A stretch of 64,000 bases of DNA from Thermohalobaculum sp965247385 (GCA_965247385.1 CBDFHG010000005.1:62001-126000); one strand, 5' to 3'; shown: positions 26,415 to 34,890, counted from the first letter of the stretch. Numbers and translations are program-made. Notes: a model not told the origin generated them from the letters alone.

Positions 26415-26668
26415 TACGGAGTCTTGCAGAGCGAGACTCATCCATCTCCCGGCGTGTTTTTTTGCGCCTGTTCGAAAGCTGGCGCTTTCGGCGCGCCACC
26501 TCCCGCCCCGTCTCCCCGCCCAACCACCAATGGTACCTGGTTCCAGTGACGTACCATTGGTGGATGGGCGGGGAGGCGGGGAGGCGGGGTGGGAGGCGGT
26601 GCGCAGGTCACCAAAGGTGGCCGGACAGGCGCAAAAATACCCGCCGCGATGCGATGTAGCGCGGCTGA
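26390..26668. repeat. Large imperfect palindrome bracketed by a duplicated murJ 3' end
   Basis: From about 26440 to 26651 the DNA folds on itself. The inner core ACCACCAATGGTAC at 26523-26536 pairs with GTACCATTGGTGG at 26551-26563, the middle arms are C-rich then G-rich (CCGCCC/GGGCGG blocks), and the outer arms TTTTTGCGCCTGTTCG (about 26458-26473) and CGGACAGGCGCAAAAA (26622-26637) pair with one mismatch. The 25 bases at the murJ end (26390-26414) recur at 26644-26668 with one difference. This looks like an inserted foldback element with target duplication, or a BIME-like structure. No gene inside. It ends four bases before the rhomboid stop codon. Confidence 0.75.
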
Positions 26669-26672
26669 GTGG

Positions 26673-27371
26673 TCAGGCGGTCTGCAACGACCCATACCGG
26701 GGCCGGAACACCCCGGCCAGCAGCCATCCCGCGACCCAGCCGCCGAGATGCGTCTGCCAGGCCAGCAAACCGCCGAGCCCGAAGGCCAGTGCGACGTTCA
26801 GCGCCACCAGCCCGCCGATCCGCCGCCAGATCATCGCCCGGCTCAGGCCCGCATGCCGCAAGCTGCGCTCCTGCCAGGCAGTCAGCACTGCGAGCAGACC
26901 GAAGATCGCTCCGGAAGCGCCGACCATTGGGCCATTGGCCTCGGCGATCAGCCCGAAGGTCAGCGCTCCGGCAATGGCGGTGACCGCAAAAATGACGAGA
27001 AACCGCCCGATCCCGATCATCCGCACCAGCGCATGGCCGAGGCCGAGGAAGGCGGCGCCGTTCATCCCCAGATGCAGCCATCCGCCATGAAGAAATGCGT
27101 AGGTAAGGAAGGTCTGGAGGCGCAGCATGTCATTCGGCTGCCCAGACAGGAAAATCATGCGCTCAATGCCGCGCCAATGATCGAAAAGCATGTCCGAGAA
27201 GGCGAAGCGGTAATACATGTGCCCTCGCCCAAGGGTTTTGGACAGCATCTCCGCATCGACGGCCGCAAACATCACCTCGAAGCCGATCATGACCGCGATC
27301 ATGATCCACAGCACCGGATGCACCGGGGTGCGACTCTCTGTCGGGGTGGGGGTGTCTTCGGCGACGCTCAT
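26673..27371 (-). CDS. Rhomboid-family intramembrane serine protease
   Basis: 232 aa from the ATG at 27371 (MSVAEDTPTPTESRTP). The open frame extends further upstream but into the trpS promoter region. Six or so membrane segments. Catalytic serine in GPMVGASGAIFGLLA, catalytic histidine in THLGGWVAGWLLAG, and the oxyanion-type H-x-x-M-N in HGGWLHLGMNGAAFLGLG. A long loop with W-R and MIFLSGQP after the first segment is typical of alphaproteobacterial rhomboids. Cleaves transmembrane substrates; target unknown. Convergent with murJ and divergent from trpS. Confidence 0.92.
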   Translation of the reverse strand: MSVAEDTPTPTESRTPVHPVLWIMIAVMIGFEVMFAAVDAEMLSKTLGRGHMYYRFAFSDMLFDHWRGIERMIFLSGQPNDMLRLQTFLTYAFLHGGWLHLGMNGAAFLGLGHALVRMIGIGRFLVIFAVTAIAGALTFGLIAEANGPMVGASGAIFGLLAVLTAWQERSLRHAGLSRAMIWRRIGGLVALNVALAFGLGGLLAWQTHLGGWVAGWLLAGVFRPRYGSLQTA

Positions 27372-27416
27372 CCTTCGCCATCTAATGCCTTGCCGCCTGC
27401 AACACCATGGCTTCTC

Positions 27417-27445
27417 TTGACGCTGAACCGGGCGCGGACCATAGA
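27417..27445 (+). promoter_or_regulatory. Candidate sigma-70 promoter for trpS
   Basis: TTGACG at 27417-27422 and CATAGA at 27440-27445, spaced 17 bp, about 40 bp before the trpS ATG in the divergent spacer with the rhomboid gene. The -35 is near consensus, the -10 moderate. Predicted only. Confidence 0.5.
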
Positions 27446-27483
27446 AGGCCGCTGAAATTCCGTCAGGCGAGAGACACCAAGCC

Positions 27484-28515
27484 ATGAGTGAGGCCAGAAC
27501 CCACACCCCGCGCGTCTTCTCCGGCGTCCAGCCCTCCGGGGCACTGACGCTCGGCAACTATCTCGGCGCGATCCGGCGCTTTGTCGAGCTGCAGGACAGC
27601 GGCATGGAGACGATCTACTGCGTCGTCGACCTGCACGCGATCACCTCCTGGCAGGATCCGGCGGGGCTGAAGGACGCCACCCGGCAGGTGACGGCGGCGT
27701 TCCTCGCCTGCGGCCTCGACTCCGCCCGCTCGATCCTGTTCAACCAGTCCCAGGTGCCCGCGCACGCCGAGCTTGCCTGGGTGTTCAACTGCGTCGTGCG
27801 ATTGGGTTGGCTGAACCGGATGACCCAGTTCAAGGAGAAGGCTGGCAAGAATCGCGAGAACTCCTCCGCCGGGCTGTTTGTTTATCCGGCGCTGATGGCC
27901 GCGGACATCCTGGCCTATCGCGCCACCCATGTGCCGGTGGGCGAGGACCAGAAGCAACATCTGGAACTGGCCCGCGACATCGCCGCGAAGTTCAATAACG
28001 ACTTCGGCGACCCGGAGTTTTTCCCCCTGCCCGAGCCCCTGATCGGCGGCCCGGCGCCCCGGGTCATGAGCCTGCGCGACGGCACCAGGAAGATGTCGAA
28101 GTCTGATCCCTCGGATATGAGCCGGATCAACCTGACCGACGACGCCGACGCCATCGCCGCCAAGATCCGCAAGGCCCGCACCGACCCGGAGCCGCTGCCC
28201 GAGACCCTGGAGGGCCTGGCCGAGCGCCCCGAGGCGCGCAACCTCGTCGGCATTTATGCTGCACTCTCAGGCACCAGCGCCGAGGCGGTAGTGGCCGGGT
28301 TTGCGGGCAAGGGCTTCGGTGCCTTCAAGCCGGCGCTGGCCGAACTGGCAGTCAGCCACCTGACCCCGATTACCGCCGAGATGAGTCGCCTGATGGCCGA
28401 CCCGGCCGAGATCGACCGGGTGCTCGGCGACGGTGCCAACCGCGCTGCCGCGCTGGCCGATCCGATCCTGACCGAGACCTACGAAAAGGTCGGGTTTTTG
28501 CGGTCGCGGGGCTGA
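27484..28515 (+). CDS. trpS: Tryptophanyl-tRNA synthetase
   Basis: 343 aa, class Ic aminoacyl-tRNA synthetase. The first ATP signature is SGVQPSGALTLGNYLGAIR (T-x-G-N form of HIGH) and the second KMSKSDPSDMSRINL (KMSKS). Also present are YCVVDLHAITSW, QSQVPAHAELAWV, TQFKEKAG and PVGEDQKQHLELARDIA, all standard TrpS blocks. Charges tRNA-Trp in the cytosol. Start ATG at 27484, with GAGAGACACC upstream. Normal length. Confidence 0.98.
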   Translation: MSEARTHTPRVFSGVQPSGALTLGNYLGAIRRFVELQDSGMETIYCVVDLHAITSWQDPAGLKDATRQVTAAFLACGLDSARSILFNQSQVPAHAELAWVFNCVVRLGWLNRMTQFKEKAGKNRENSSAGLFVYPALMAADILAYRATHVPVGEDQKQHLELARDIAAKFNNDFGDPEFFPLPEPLIGGPAPRVMSLRDGTRKMSKSDPSDMSRINLTDDADAIAAKIRKARTDPEPLPETLEGLAERPEARNLVGIYAALSGTSAEAVVAGFAGKGFGAFKPALAELAVSHLTPITAEMSRLMADPAEIDRVLGDGANRAAALADPILTETYEKVGFLRSRG

Positions 28516-28686
28516 GGCTCAGCCCCCAGCCCGCGATATGCTCGCCGTCAACGAGGCTTGGGGAATTGTCCGGCTTTTGGCAAATCCACCGCCCGGCTGC
28601 GGCAAGGGGTTGCACCCTCTTGCTTGCACGCCACCAAAACTGCTGTCATCCTCGCAGGGCCGATACGGTCTGACCAGGAGCATCCC

Positions 28687-29148
28687 GTGCGAAAGTTTCT
28701 CATCGTTGTCGACGAGACCCCTGAATGCATAAACGCCATGCGCTTCGCCGCGCGCCGTGCTCAGAAGACCGGCGGCGGCATGACCATGCTCTACGTCATC
28801 GAGCCGGACGAGTTCCAGCACTGGATAGGGGTCGCGGAGGTCATGCGGAGTGAAGCGCGCGAGGCCGCCGAGGCGCGCCTACTGCAACTTGCGGACGAAA
28901 TGCAGGCGCTCAGCGGCGTGACCCCGGAATTTGCCATTCGCGAGGGCAAGAAGGCCGAGGAGGTGCTGGCCATCATCGAGGAGGACCACAACATCGGAGT
29001 TCTGGTTCTCGGTGCCGGCGAGGGCGATGGCGAGGGCCCCGGCCCGCTGGTCAGCTATCTGGTGACGAAGATGGGCCACCGCCTGCCGGTGCCGGTGACG
29101 GTGGTCCCCGGCGGCATGACCCTGGAGCGGATCGACGCGGTTTGTTGA
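28687..29148 (+). CDS. Universal stress protein, UspA family
   Basis: 153 aa from the GTG at 28687, preceded by CAGGAGC; the longer upstream frame is not protein-like. RKFLIVVDETPECINAMRFA begins the Usp fold, and IEEDHNIGVLVLGAGEGDGE then GPGPLVSYLVTKMG is the nucleotide-loop region, ending PVPVTVVPGGM. This is the Usp subgroup with an acidic GDGEGPGP loop rather than the classic G-x2-G-x9-G-S/T, so ATP binding is uncertain. 171 bp after trpS. Role in stress physiology unspecified. Confidence 0.85.
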   Translation: MRKFLIVVDETPECINAMRFAARRAQKTGGGMTMLYVIEPDEFQHWIGVAEVMRSEAREAAEARLLQLADEMQALSGVTPEFAIREGKKAEEVLAIIEEDHNIGVLVLGAGEGDGEGPGPLVSYLVTKMGHRLPVPVTVVPGGMTLERIDAVC

Positions 29149-29298
29149 GGGTTTGTGCCCTGACGGCCCCGCCATTCCATTGATTCTTGTGCCGCGCCCA
29201 AAAAATCGCGAAGCGGGCTTTGGAACAGGCGCATAAGACATGGGATGGCCGGGGGAACGCGCACAGGCGCACAACACTCTCGCCGCCAGAGCCGCCCC

Positions 29299-29585
29299 TC
29301 ACCGGTCCGCCAGGAAGGGCGCGACCACGGCGCGGGTTTGGCGGCTGGGCACTACGGGGACGATCTCGAAGGTGGCGCCCCGGTGCCTCGCCAGCCCAGC
29401 ACCCATTCCTGCAACAGCCGCGCGTCGGCGCATTCCATTAACTGGAAACAGCGGCTGAAATTCGCCTCGATCCAGCTATCGACGTATTCCAGCCCGTCGG
29501 GCAACTGGCGGCCACTCTCCTCCGGCCATTTGTAGATTGGAATCATGTCGTCCCCCTCGAAATGCTCGATCACCATGAACAACAT
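29299..29585 (-). pseudogene. DUF3303 family protein, frameshifted
   Basis: The first 65 or so residues from the ATG at 29585 read MLFMVIEHFEGDDMIPIYKW, then LPDGLEYVDSWIEANFSRCF and QLMECADARLLQEWV, a clear DUF3303 pattern. Near 29390 the frame is lost and ends after PPSRSSP. In another frame the family's C-terminus continues, ARHRGATFEIVPVVPSRQTR then AVVAPFLADR, to a TGA at 29301-29299. A single indel near 29390 explains both. GGAG precedes the start. Function of DUF3303 is unknown. Divergent from nfuA. Confidence 0.7.
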
Positions 29586-29629
29586 GCGATGCACGCTCCT
29601 GTCCGATTCGCTCCATCAGGTGACGGAAG

Positions 29630-29646
29630 TTTAGAATGATTCTTGC
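29630..29646. promoter_or_regulatory. Candidate Irr box (iron control element) upstream of nfuA
   Basis: TTTAGAA-TGA-TTCTTGC at 29630-29646 matches the Irr/ICE consensus TTTAGAA-N3-TTCTAAA fully in the left half and in four of seven positions in the right half. It lies 50 bp before the nfuA ATG, between nfuA and the divergent DUF3303 gene. Irr is the heme-linked iron regulator of many alphaproteobacteria. One imperfect half keeps this tentative. Confidence 0.45.
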
Positions 29647-29695
29647 TTTTTTGCGCCTTCCGGGCCATCTGTTGGAGCAGAAACGGGAGACGTGC

Positions 29696-30253
29696 ATGTT
29701 TATCCAGACCGAAGCTACCCCGAACCCCGCAACGCTGAAGTTCCTGCCGGGACAGCCGGTGATGCCGTCCGGTTCGGCGGATTTTCCCAGCCGCGAGGGT
29801 TCTGATGCCTCACCTTTGGCGGGCCGGTTGTTCAAGGTCGATGGCGTGACCGGCGTATTCCTCGGAACCGATTTCGTCACGGTGACCAAGGGCGACGTTG
29901 AATGGGCGCATATCAAGCCAGCCTTGCTTGGCGCGATCATGGAGCACTATGCCTCCGGTGCCCCGGTCATGAAGGGTGACAGCCACGCGGTGACCCATGC
30001 CGAGCATGACGGGCCGGATAGCGAGATCGTCGGCCAGATCAAGGAACTACTCGATACCCGGGTGCGTCCGGCGGTGGCCCAGGACGGTGGCGACATCACC
30101 TTCCACGGTTACGACAAGGGCGTGGTTTACCTGCATATGCAGGGCGCCTGCGCCGGTTGCCCGTCCTCGACCCTGACGTTGAAGGCCGGCATCGAGAATC
30201 TGCTTCGCCACTATATCCCGGAGATCGTCGAGGTCCGGCCCGTGGGCCTCTGA
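29696..30253 (+). CDS. NifU-like/NfuA iron-sulfur cluster carrier
   Basis: 185 aa from the ATG at 29696 (GGGAGACG upstream); the longer frame upstream is not conserved-looking. The N-terminal Nfu_N domain starts FIQTEATPNPATLKFLPGQP and includes GVFLGTDFVTVTKG. The C-terminal NifU domain has VRPAVAQDGGDITFHGYDKG and the cluster-binding GACAGCPSSTLTLKAGIENL with C-x2-C. Delivers [4Fe-4S] clusters to apoproteins in the cytosol. It precedes tsaB and rimI on the plus strand, and a candidate Irr box upstream suggests iron control. Confidence 0.94.
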   Translation: MFIQTEATPNPATLKFLPGQPVMPSGSADFPSREGSDASPLAGRLFKVDGVTGVFLGTDFVTVTKGDVEWAHIKPALLGAIMEHYASGAPVMKGDSHAVTHAEHDGPDSEIVGQIKELLDTRVRPAVAQDGGDITFHGYDKGVVYLHMQGACAGCPSSTLTLKAGIENLLRHYIPEIVEVRPVGL

Positions 30254-30274
30254 CCCGTTTGCGATGACCCCAAA

Positions 30275-30934
30275 ATGATTCTCGGCATCGACACCTCGGC
30301 GGCGCAATGCGCCGTCGCTTTGCTTGGCCCCGCGATCGAAACCGGTGATCCTGTCATCGAGCGCCGTGCCATGGAGCGCGGCCATGCCGAGCATCTGTTC
30401 CCGATGATCGATGCCGCGCTGAAGCGGGCTGGAGCCGGCTATCACGCCCTTTCCCTGATCGCCGTCTGCACCGGGCCGGGATCTTTCACAGGGGTGCGGA
30501 TCGGCGTCGCGGCGGCGCGCGGGATTGCTCTGGGCCGAGGCATACCGGTGATCGGGATCAGCCGATTTGAGGCGCTGGCCGCCCAGGCGCTGACGATTGG
30601 CGCAGGCGGGCCGGTGGCGATCTGCCTGGCCGGGCGTGGCGGCGCGGTTTATTGGCAGGCCTTCGACGTGGACGGCGAACCGATGAACAGCCCGCAGGCC
30701 TCGACCGAAACCGCCCTCGCCGCCGCGATCCCGTCAAGCTGTATCCGCTTCGCTGGAGATGCGGCGCGGTTGCTGCCGGAGGGCGATGGGCTGCTGCCCG
30801 ATGGTTTGCCCGACCCGGCAATCCTTGCGCGGCTTTCGGAGGGCCGCGACACCGCTGCTCTTCCGGCCCCACTCTACCTGCGCGGCGCCGACGCGGATCT
30901 GCCGCGCGAAGGGCCGCCGGCGCTGCTGGATTAA
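30275..30934 (+). CDS. tsaB: tRNA N6-threonylcarbamoyladenosine modification protein TsaB
   Basis: 219 aa, ASKHA fold. MILGIDTSAAQCAVALL at the N-terminus, ERGHAEHLFPMIDAAL, and the conserved ICTGPGSFTGVRIG-type stretch AVCTGPGSFTGVRIGVAAAR then GIALGRGIPVIGISRFEALA. TsaB is the partner of TsaD and TsaE in making t6A37 on ANN-decoding tRNAs. 21 bp after nfuA and three bases before rimI, a common tsaB-rimI pair. Slightly variable C-terminus, normal length. Confidence 0.95.
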   Translation: MILGIDTSAAQCAVALLGPAIETGDPVIERRAMERGHAEHLFPMIDAALKRAGAGYHALSLIAVCTGPGSFTGVRIGVAAARGIALGRGIPVIGISRFEALAAQALTIGAGGPVAICLAGRGGAVYWQAFDVDGEPMNSPQASTETALAAAIPSSCIRFAGDAARLLPEGDGLLPDGLPDPAILARLSEGRDTAALPAPLYLRGADADLPREGPPALLD

Positions 30935-30937
30935 GCG

Positions 30938-31387
30938 ATGGCCCGCGTCATTACCGCCGATCCATCCAACGCCCAGCGCCTTGCCGAGATCGCGCGCCAA
31001 GCCTTCGACGGCCGCGAAAGCACATGGAGCACCGTCGACCTGCTCGCGCTTGGCGGCCCGCCGAACGCGGCGATGATTGTCGACGACGCCTTTGATGCGG
31101 GCCTGCTGATATTGCGGATGGCGGCGGACGAGGCCGAGATCCTGGATTTCGGCGTCCTGCCCCCGGCGCGCCGCAAGGGCCTGGGCCGCGAACTCCTGAT
31201 GGCGGCGCAGGATTTTGCCCGGCAATCTGGCATCAAGCGGATATTTCTCGAGGTTGCCATCGACAACGCAGCAGCACAGGCGCTTTACGCGGGCAGCGGC
31301 TTCAGCCAGGCCGGACGTCGCAAGCACTACTACCCGCGACCTGGCGGAACGCGCGCCGATGCGTTGATCCTTTCGCGCGGGCTGTAA
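30938..31387 (+). CDS. rimI: GNAT acetyltransferase, RimI-like
   Basis: 149 aa. Acetyl-CoA-binding segment of GNAT: ILDFGVLPPARRKGLGRELL (R-x2-G-x-G/A), followed by KRIFLEVAIDNAAAQALYAG then SGFSQAGRRKHYY, which is the RimI-type C-terminal block (N-x-x-A-x-x-L-Y-x-x-x-G-F). Probably acetylates the N-terminus of ribosomal protein S18 or other substrates. It directly follows tsaB with three bases between, as in many bacteria. Confidence 0.88.
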   Translation: MARVITADPSNAQRLAEIARQAFDGRESTWSTVDLLALGGPPNAAMIVDDAFDAGLLILRMAADEAEILDFGVLPPARRKGLGRELLMAAQDFARQSGIKRIFLEVAIDNAAAQALYAGSGFSQAGRRKHYYPRPGGTRADALILSRGL

Positions 31388-31624
31388 GCGACGCCTGCCC
31401 ACACTTGCGGTCTCGGGTGCTTGCGGTCTCTGGCGACTGGGAGTAACACTCGCCTCCATGACGTATCAGGGACGCATCGTGATTGATCTGGCCGACCGCG
31501 CCCGCCTGCCTTGGCGCTTCAATGGGGCGGGTGACTTGCGCCGACCTGCCGGGGTGGCTGGATCCGTCCGGCGCCATCTGGCGCCGCCTTCCACCAAAAG
31601 CCGATACGCCCAGGAGAATTCATA
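31388..31624. other. Intergenic region rimI-leuC
   Basis: 237 bp. ACTTGCGGTCTC and GCTTGCGGTCTC form a short direct repeat at about 31403-31430. CCAGGAG at 31611-31617 is the leuC ribosome binding site. No gene or clear promoter is visible. Confidence 0.4.
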
Positions 31625-33034
31625 ATGAGCGCGCCGAAGACACTGTATGACAAAATCTGGGATGCCCACGTGGCCGACCAGTCCGGGGACGGCACCTGCC
31701 TGCTCTATGTCGACCGCCATCTGGTCCACGAGGTCACCAGCCCGCAGGCCTTCGAGGGCCTGCGCATGACCGGCCGCACGGTCCGCGCGCCGGGCGCGAC
31801 GCTGGCGGTGCCGGACCACAATGTTGCGACCACCCTCGATCGCAACGAGGGCATCAAGGATGAGCAAAGCCGGATCCAGGTCGAGACGCTCCGCAAGAAT
31901 GCCGCTGACTTCAACATCGAGATTTTCGACGTCGACGACCCGCGCCAGGGCATCGTCCACATCATTGGCCCCGAGCAGGGCCTGACCCAGCCCGGCATGA
32001 CCATCGTCTGCGGCGACAGCCACACCGCCACCCACGGCGCTTTCGGCGCGTTGGCTCATGGTATCGGCACATCGGAAGTCGAGCATGTGCTGGCAACCCA
32101 GACGCTGATCCAGAAGAAATCGAAGAACATGAAGGTCGAGATCACCGGCACCCTGGGGCCCGGTGTGACCGCCAAGGACATCACGCTGTCAATTATCGGC
32201 GAGACCGGCACCGCGGGCGGCACCGGCCACGTCATCGAGTATTGCGGCGAGGCGATTCGCAACCTCTCGGTGGAAGGCCGGATGACGGTCTGCAACATGG
32301 CCATCGAGGGCGGCGCGCGGGCCGGTCTGGTGGCCCCGGACGAGAAGACCTTCGAATATCTGAAGGGCCGCCCCAAGGCGCCGAAGGGCGCGCAGTGGGA
32401 GATCGCGCTGGCCTGTTGGCGGACGCTGTTCACCGATGAAGGTGCCCATTTCGACAAGGTGGTCACGCTGAAGGGCGAGAACATCGCCCCGGTGGTGACT
32501 TGGGGCACCAGCCCGGAGGACGTGTTGCCGATCACCGCAGCCGTGCCGGACCCGGCCGATTTCGCCGATCCGGGCAAGCAGGCGGCGGCGCAGCGTTCGC
32601 TCGACTACATGGGGCTGACGCCGGGCACGCCGCTGTCGGAAGTTGCCGTCGATACGGTCTTCATCGGCTCCTGCACCAACGGTCGGATCGAGGATCTGCG
32701 CGAGGTGGCGAAGATCGTAGAGGGCAAAACGGTCAAAGACGGGTTGCGCGCCATGATCGTGCCCGGCTCGGGTCTGGTGCGCGCTCAGGCCGAGGAGGAG
32801 GGCATTGCCGACATCCTGATCGCGGCGGGTTTCGACTGGCGGCTGGCGGGGTGCTCGATGTGCCTTGGCATGAACCCGGACCAGTTGGCCCCTGGCGAGC
32901 GTTGTGCCTCGACCTCGAACCGCAATTTCGAGGGGCGACAGGGCCGTGGCGGACGCACCCACCTGGTCAGCCCGGCAATGGCCGCTGCGGCCGCGCTGAC
33001 AGGGCGGTTGACCGATGTACGCGAACTGATCTGA
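31625..33034 (+). CDS. leuC: 3-isopropylmalate dehydratase large subunit
   Basis: 469 aa, aconitase family; isomerises 2- to 3-isopropylmalate in leucine synthesis together with LeuD (36674-37294). The [4Fe-4S] ligands are visible: C in GSCTNGRIEDLREVAK, and the pair in CSMCLGMNPDQL (C-x2-C). Other blocks: DHNVATTLDR, CGDSHTATHGAFGALAHGIG, EGRMTVCNMAIEGGARAGLV. Start at 31625 with CCAGGAGAATTC upstream. Length typical. A hairpin, a dispersed repeat and a terminator follow. Confidence 0.98.
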   Translation: MSAPKTLYDKIWDAHVADQSGDGTCLLYVDRHLVHEVTSPQAFEGLRMTGRTVRAPGATLAVPDHNVATTLDRNEGIKDEQSRIQVETLRKNAADFNIEIFDVDDPRQGIVHIIGPEQGLTQPGMTIVCGDSHTATHGAFGALAHGIGTSEVEHVLATQTLIQKKSKNMKVEITGTLGPGVTAKDITLSIIGETGTAGGTGHVIEYCGEAIRNLSVEGRMTVCNMAIEGGARAGLVAPDEKTFEYLKGRPKAPKGAQWEIALACWRTLFTDEGAHFDKVVTLKGENIAPVVTWGTSPEDVLPITAAVPDPADFADPGKQAAAQRSLDYMGLTPGTPLSEVAVDTVFIGSCTNGRIEDLREVAKIVEGKTVKDGLRAMIVPGSGLVRAQAEEEGIADILIAAGFDWRLAGCSMCLGMNPDQLAPGERCASTSNRNFEGRQGRGGRTHLVSPAMAAAAALTGRLTDVRELI

Positions 33035-33053
33035 ACCTTCAGCACCGTTCGAG

Positions 33054-33099
33054 GCTAGAGCATGATCCATGATCTCCGATTCATGGATCATGCTCTAGC
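33054..33099. repeat. 19-bp perfect hairpin after leuC
   Basis: GCTAGAGCATGATCCATGA at 33054-33072 is the exact reverse complement of 33081-33099, with an 8-base loop. It starts 20 bp after the leuC stop and overlaps the 75-bp dispersed repeat. It could protect the 3' end of the leuC message. No U-tract follows, so on its own it is not a classic terminator. Confidence 0.85.
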
Positions 33100-33159
33100 T
33101 CATTGAATTGCCGCGGTTTCCGAGTCGCAAAGTGAACTCACTTTGCTTGAAATCGCTCT
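33085..33159. repeat. Dispersed 75-bp repeat, copy B
   Basis: Reverse complement of copy A at 1501-1575, 70 of 75 identical. Contains the palindrome GCAAAGTGA-AC-TCACTTTGC. Both copies lie between genes, next to the 3' end of a transcription unit. Left arm shared with the 19-bp hairpin. Confidence 0.8.
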
Positions 33160-33165
33160 AATGGA

Positions 33166-33196
33166 GAGGCGGCCCGTGGGCCGCCTCGAGTCTTTT
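33166..33196 (+). terminator. Rho-independent terminator downstream of leuC
   Basis: GAGGCGGCCC-GT-GGGCCGCCTC forms a perfect 10-bp stem at 33166-33187, followed by GAGTCTTTT. It lies 130 bp beyond leuC and faces the convergent decarboxylase gene, so it would end leuC transcription. Confidence 0.6.
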
Positions 33197-33225
33197 GCTT
33201 GGCGCCAATTCCCGCTGGATTCACG

Positions 33226-34701
33226 CTATTCCCGCGCCGCGATTTCCCGCCCCGCATCCACAACCGCATCAACCAGAATGACCAGGTCCGCAAATGTTGT
33301 CCGGTGGTTGGTGATGTTGACCCGGATCGCGAGTTCGCCTTTCAGGGTTGTGGTCGAGGGAGCTGCGATGCCGCGCTCCTGCAGGTCCATAACGATCTCG
33401 CCATTGATCGCATTCAAATCGTCGCTCGTCCTGCCGGGCGCGACGAAGCGGAAGCAGACAATGTTGAGCGAGACAGGTGCGGCCAACTCCAGCTCCGGAT
33501 GGGCCTCGACCTCTGCCGCCAGATAGGTGGCCTGGTTGCAGTTGTCTTCGACCTTCTCGGCAATGCGGCGAATGCCATGCTCCTTGAGCGCGAACCAGAT
33601 TTTCAAGGCACGGAAGCCCCGCGACAGCTCCGGCCCGTATTCGCATGGCCAGGGGTTGCCGGCGGCAAGGCCGCGCGGGGCCGCGGTCAGGTATTCGCGC
33701 CTCAGCGTGAAGGCTTCGCGGTGCAGATCCTCACGGCGCACCAAAACAAACCCGGCATCGTACTGAACATGCATCCATTTGTGGAAGTCGAAGGCAATCG
33801 AGTCGGCGCGCTCGATCCCCTTGAGACGCGGGCGCAGCTTTTCGCTTAGGGCCGCAACCGCGCCGAAGGCGCCGTCGATATGGAACCAAAGGTCGAACTC
33901 GGCGCAGATATCGGCGATCGTGTCGAGATCATCCACCGCCGCCGTGTTGACCGTTGCTGCTGCCCCGACCACACAGAACGGGCGATTTCCGGTCTCGATA
34001 TCGTCGAGGATCGCCCGGCGCAACGCATCCGTATCCATCCGGAATTCATCGTCGACCGGAATCACCCGCAACGCATCCTGTCCGACCCCCATATAGTCAA
34101 AGGTCCGGGCGATACAGCTATGGGCTTCGGACGAGGTATAACCGACCAGCTTGTGATCGCCCGGTTGGACGCCCTTGTGGCGGACATCATAGCCCGCCTT
34201 GTCGTAGCGCGCCGTGGTCAGCGCTATGAGCGTCGCCATCGAGGTGCCGCTCACCACTAGCCCGCTGGCGCTGTCGGGAAAGCCGAACAGCTTGCGGCAC
34301 CAGTCGGTGACCTGGCGCTCGACATAGATCGCACCGTGATCGCGCCCGCCAAGATTGGCGTTCATCGCCGCGGCGAGGCTGTCGGCGATGATCGCGCCAG
34401 GCGTGCCCGCGCCATGGACCCAGCCGAAGAACCGCGGATGGGTGTTGCCGGTCGCGTAGGGCAGCACCAGGTTGACGAAATCGTCGCAAACTTTCTCGGT
34501 GCCTTGCGGCACCATTGGCGGCGCTTCGGCGAGGGCCTTTTTCACATCGTCGGGCACCGGGGTCCAGACCGGCCGGTCGCGATAGCCTTCGGCGTGATCG
34601 AGCGCGACATCCAGCATGCGGTGGGCGAGAGCGCGAAACCCGGGCCAGTCGGCAGGATCAAGCGAGCCTGTCTCGGCGGCGCGGTGCGGTTCGTTCGTCA
34701 T
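33226..34701 (-). CDS. Group II PLP-dependent amino-acid decarboxylase
   Basis: 491 aa from the ATG at 34701 (AAGGGAG upstream). DOPA/aromatic-L-amino-acid decarboxylase family: HPRFFGWVHGAGTPGAIIAD, SGTSMATLIALTTAR, TSSEAHSCIARTFDYMG, WFHIDGAFGAVAAL and the PLP lysine in FDFHKWMHVQYDAGF. It produces an amine and CO2; whether from an aromatic amino acid, glutamate or another substrate cannot be told. It lies downstream of an MFS transporter on the same strand (189 bp between), which could export the amine. Both sit between leuC and leuD, an unusual place, so they may have been inserted. Confidence 0.88.
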   Translation of the reverse strand: MTNEPHRAAETGSLDPADWPGFRALAHRMLDVALDHAEGYRDRPVWTPVPDDVKKALAEAPPMVPQGTEKVCDDFVNLVLPYATGNTHPRFFGWVHGAGTPGAIIADSLAAAMNANLGGRDHGAIYVERQVTDWCRKLFGFPDSASGLVVSGTSMATLIALTTARYDKAGYDVRHKGVQPGDHKLVGYTSSEAHSCIARTFDYMGVGQDALRVIPVDDEFRMDTDALRRAILDDIETGNRPFCVVGAAATVNTAAVDDLDTIADICAEFDLWFHIDGAFGAVAALSEKLRPRLKGIERADSIAFDFHKWMHVQYDAGFVLVRREDLHREAFTLRREYLTAAPRGLAAGNPWPCEYGPELSRGFRALKIWFALKEHGIRRIAEKVEDNCNQATYLAAEVEAHPELELAAPVSLNIVCFRFVAPGRTSDDLNAINGEIVMDLQERGIAAPSTTTLKGELAIRVNITNHRTTFADLVILVDAVVDAGREIAARE

Positions 34702-34890
34702 CTGCGACTCCCTTGCAACCGGTTGAGTTTCTGTGGGGCATTGTTGCGGGCAGACTGGCACCACATCTGGCGCTTTTTTTGACGCCCGTTCACGTCGGCA
34801 TATCTTTCATCCGATTGATGCGGCATGTCATCTGAAAAGCATGGTGATGTGGAGACACTGGAGAGTCGGCACCCTGTCGCCGGAGCGCCC

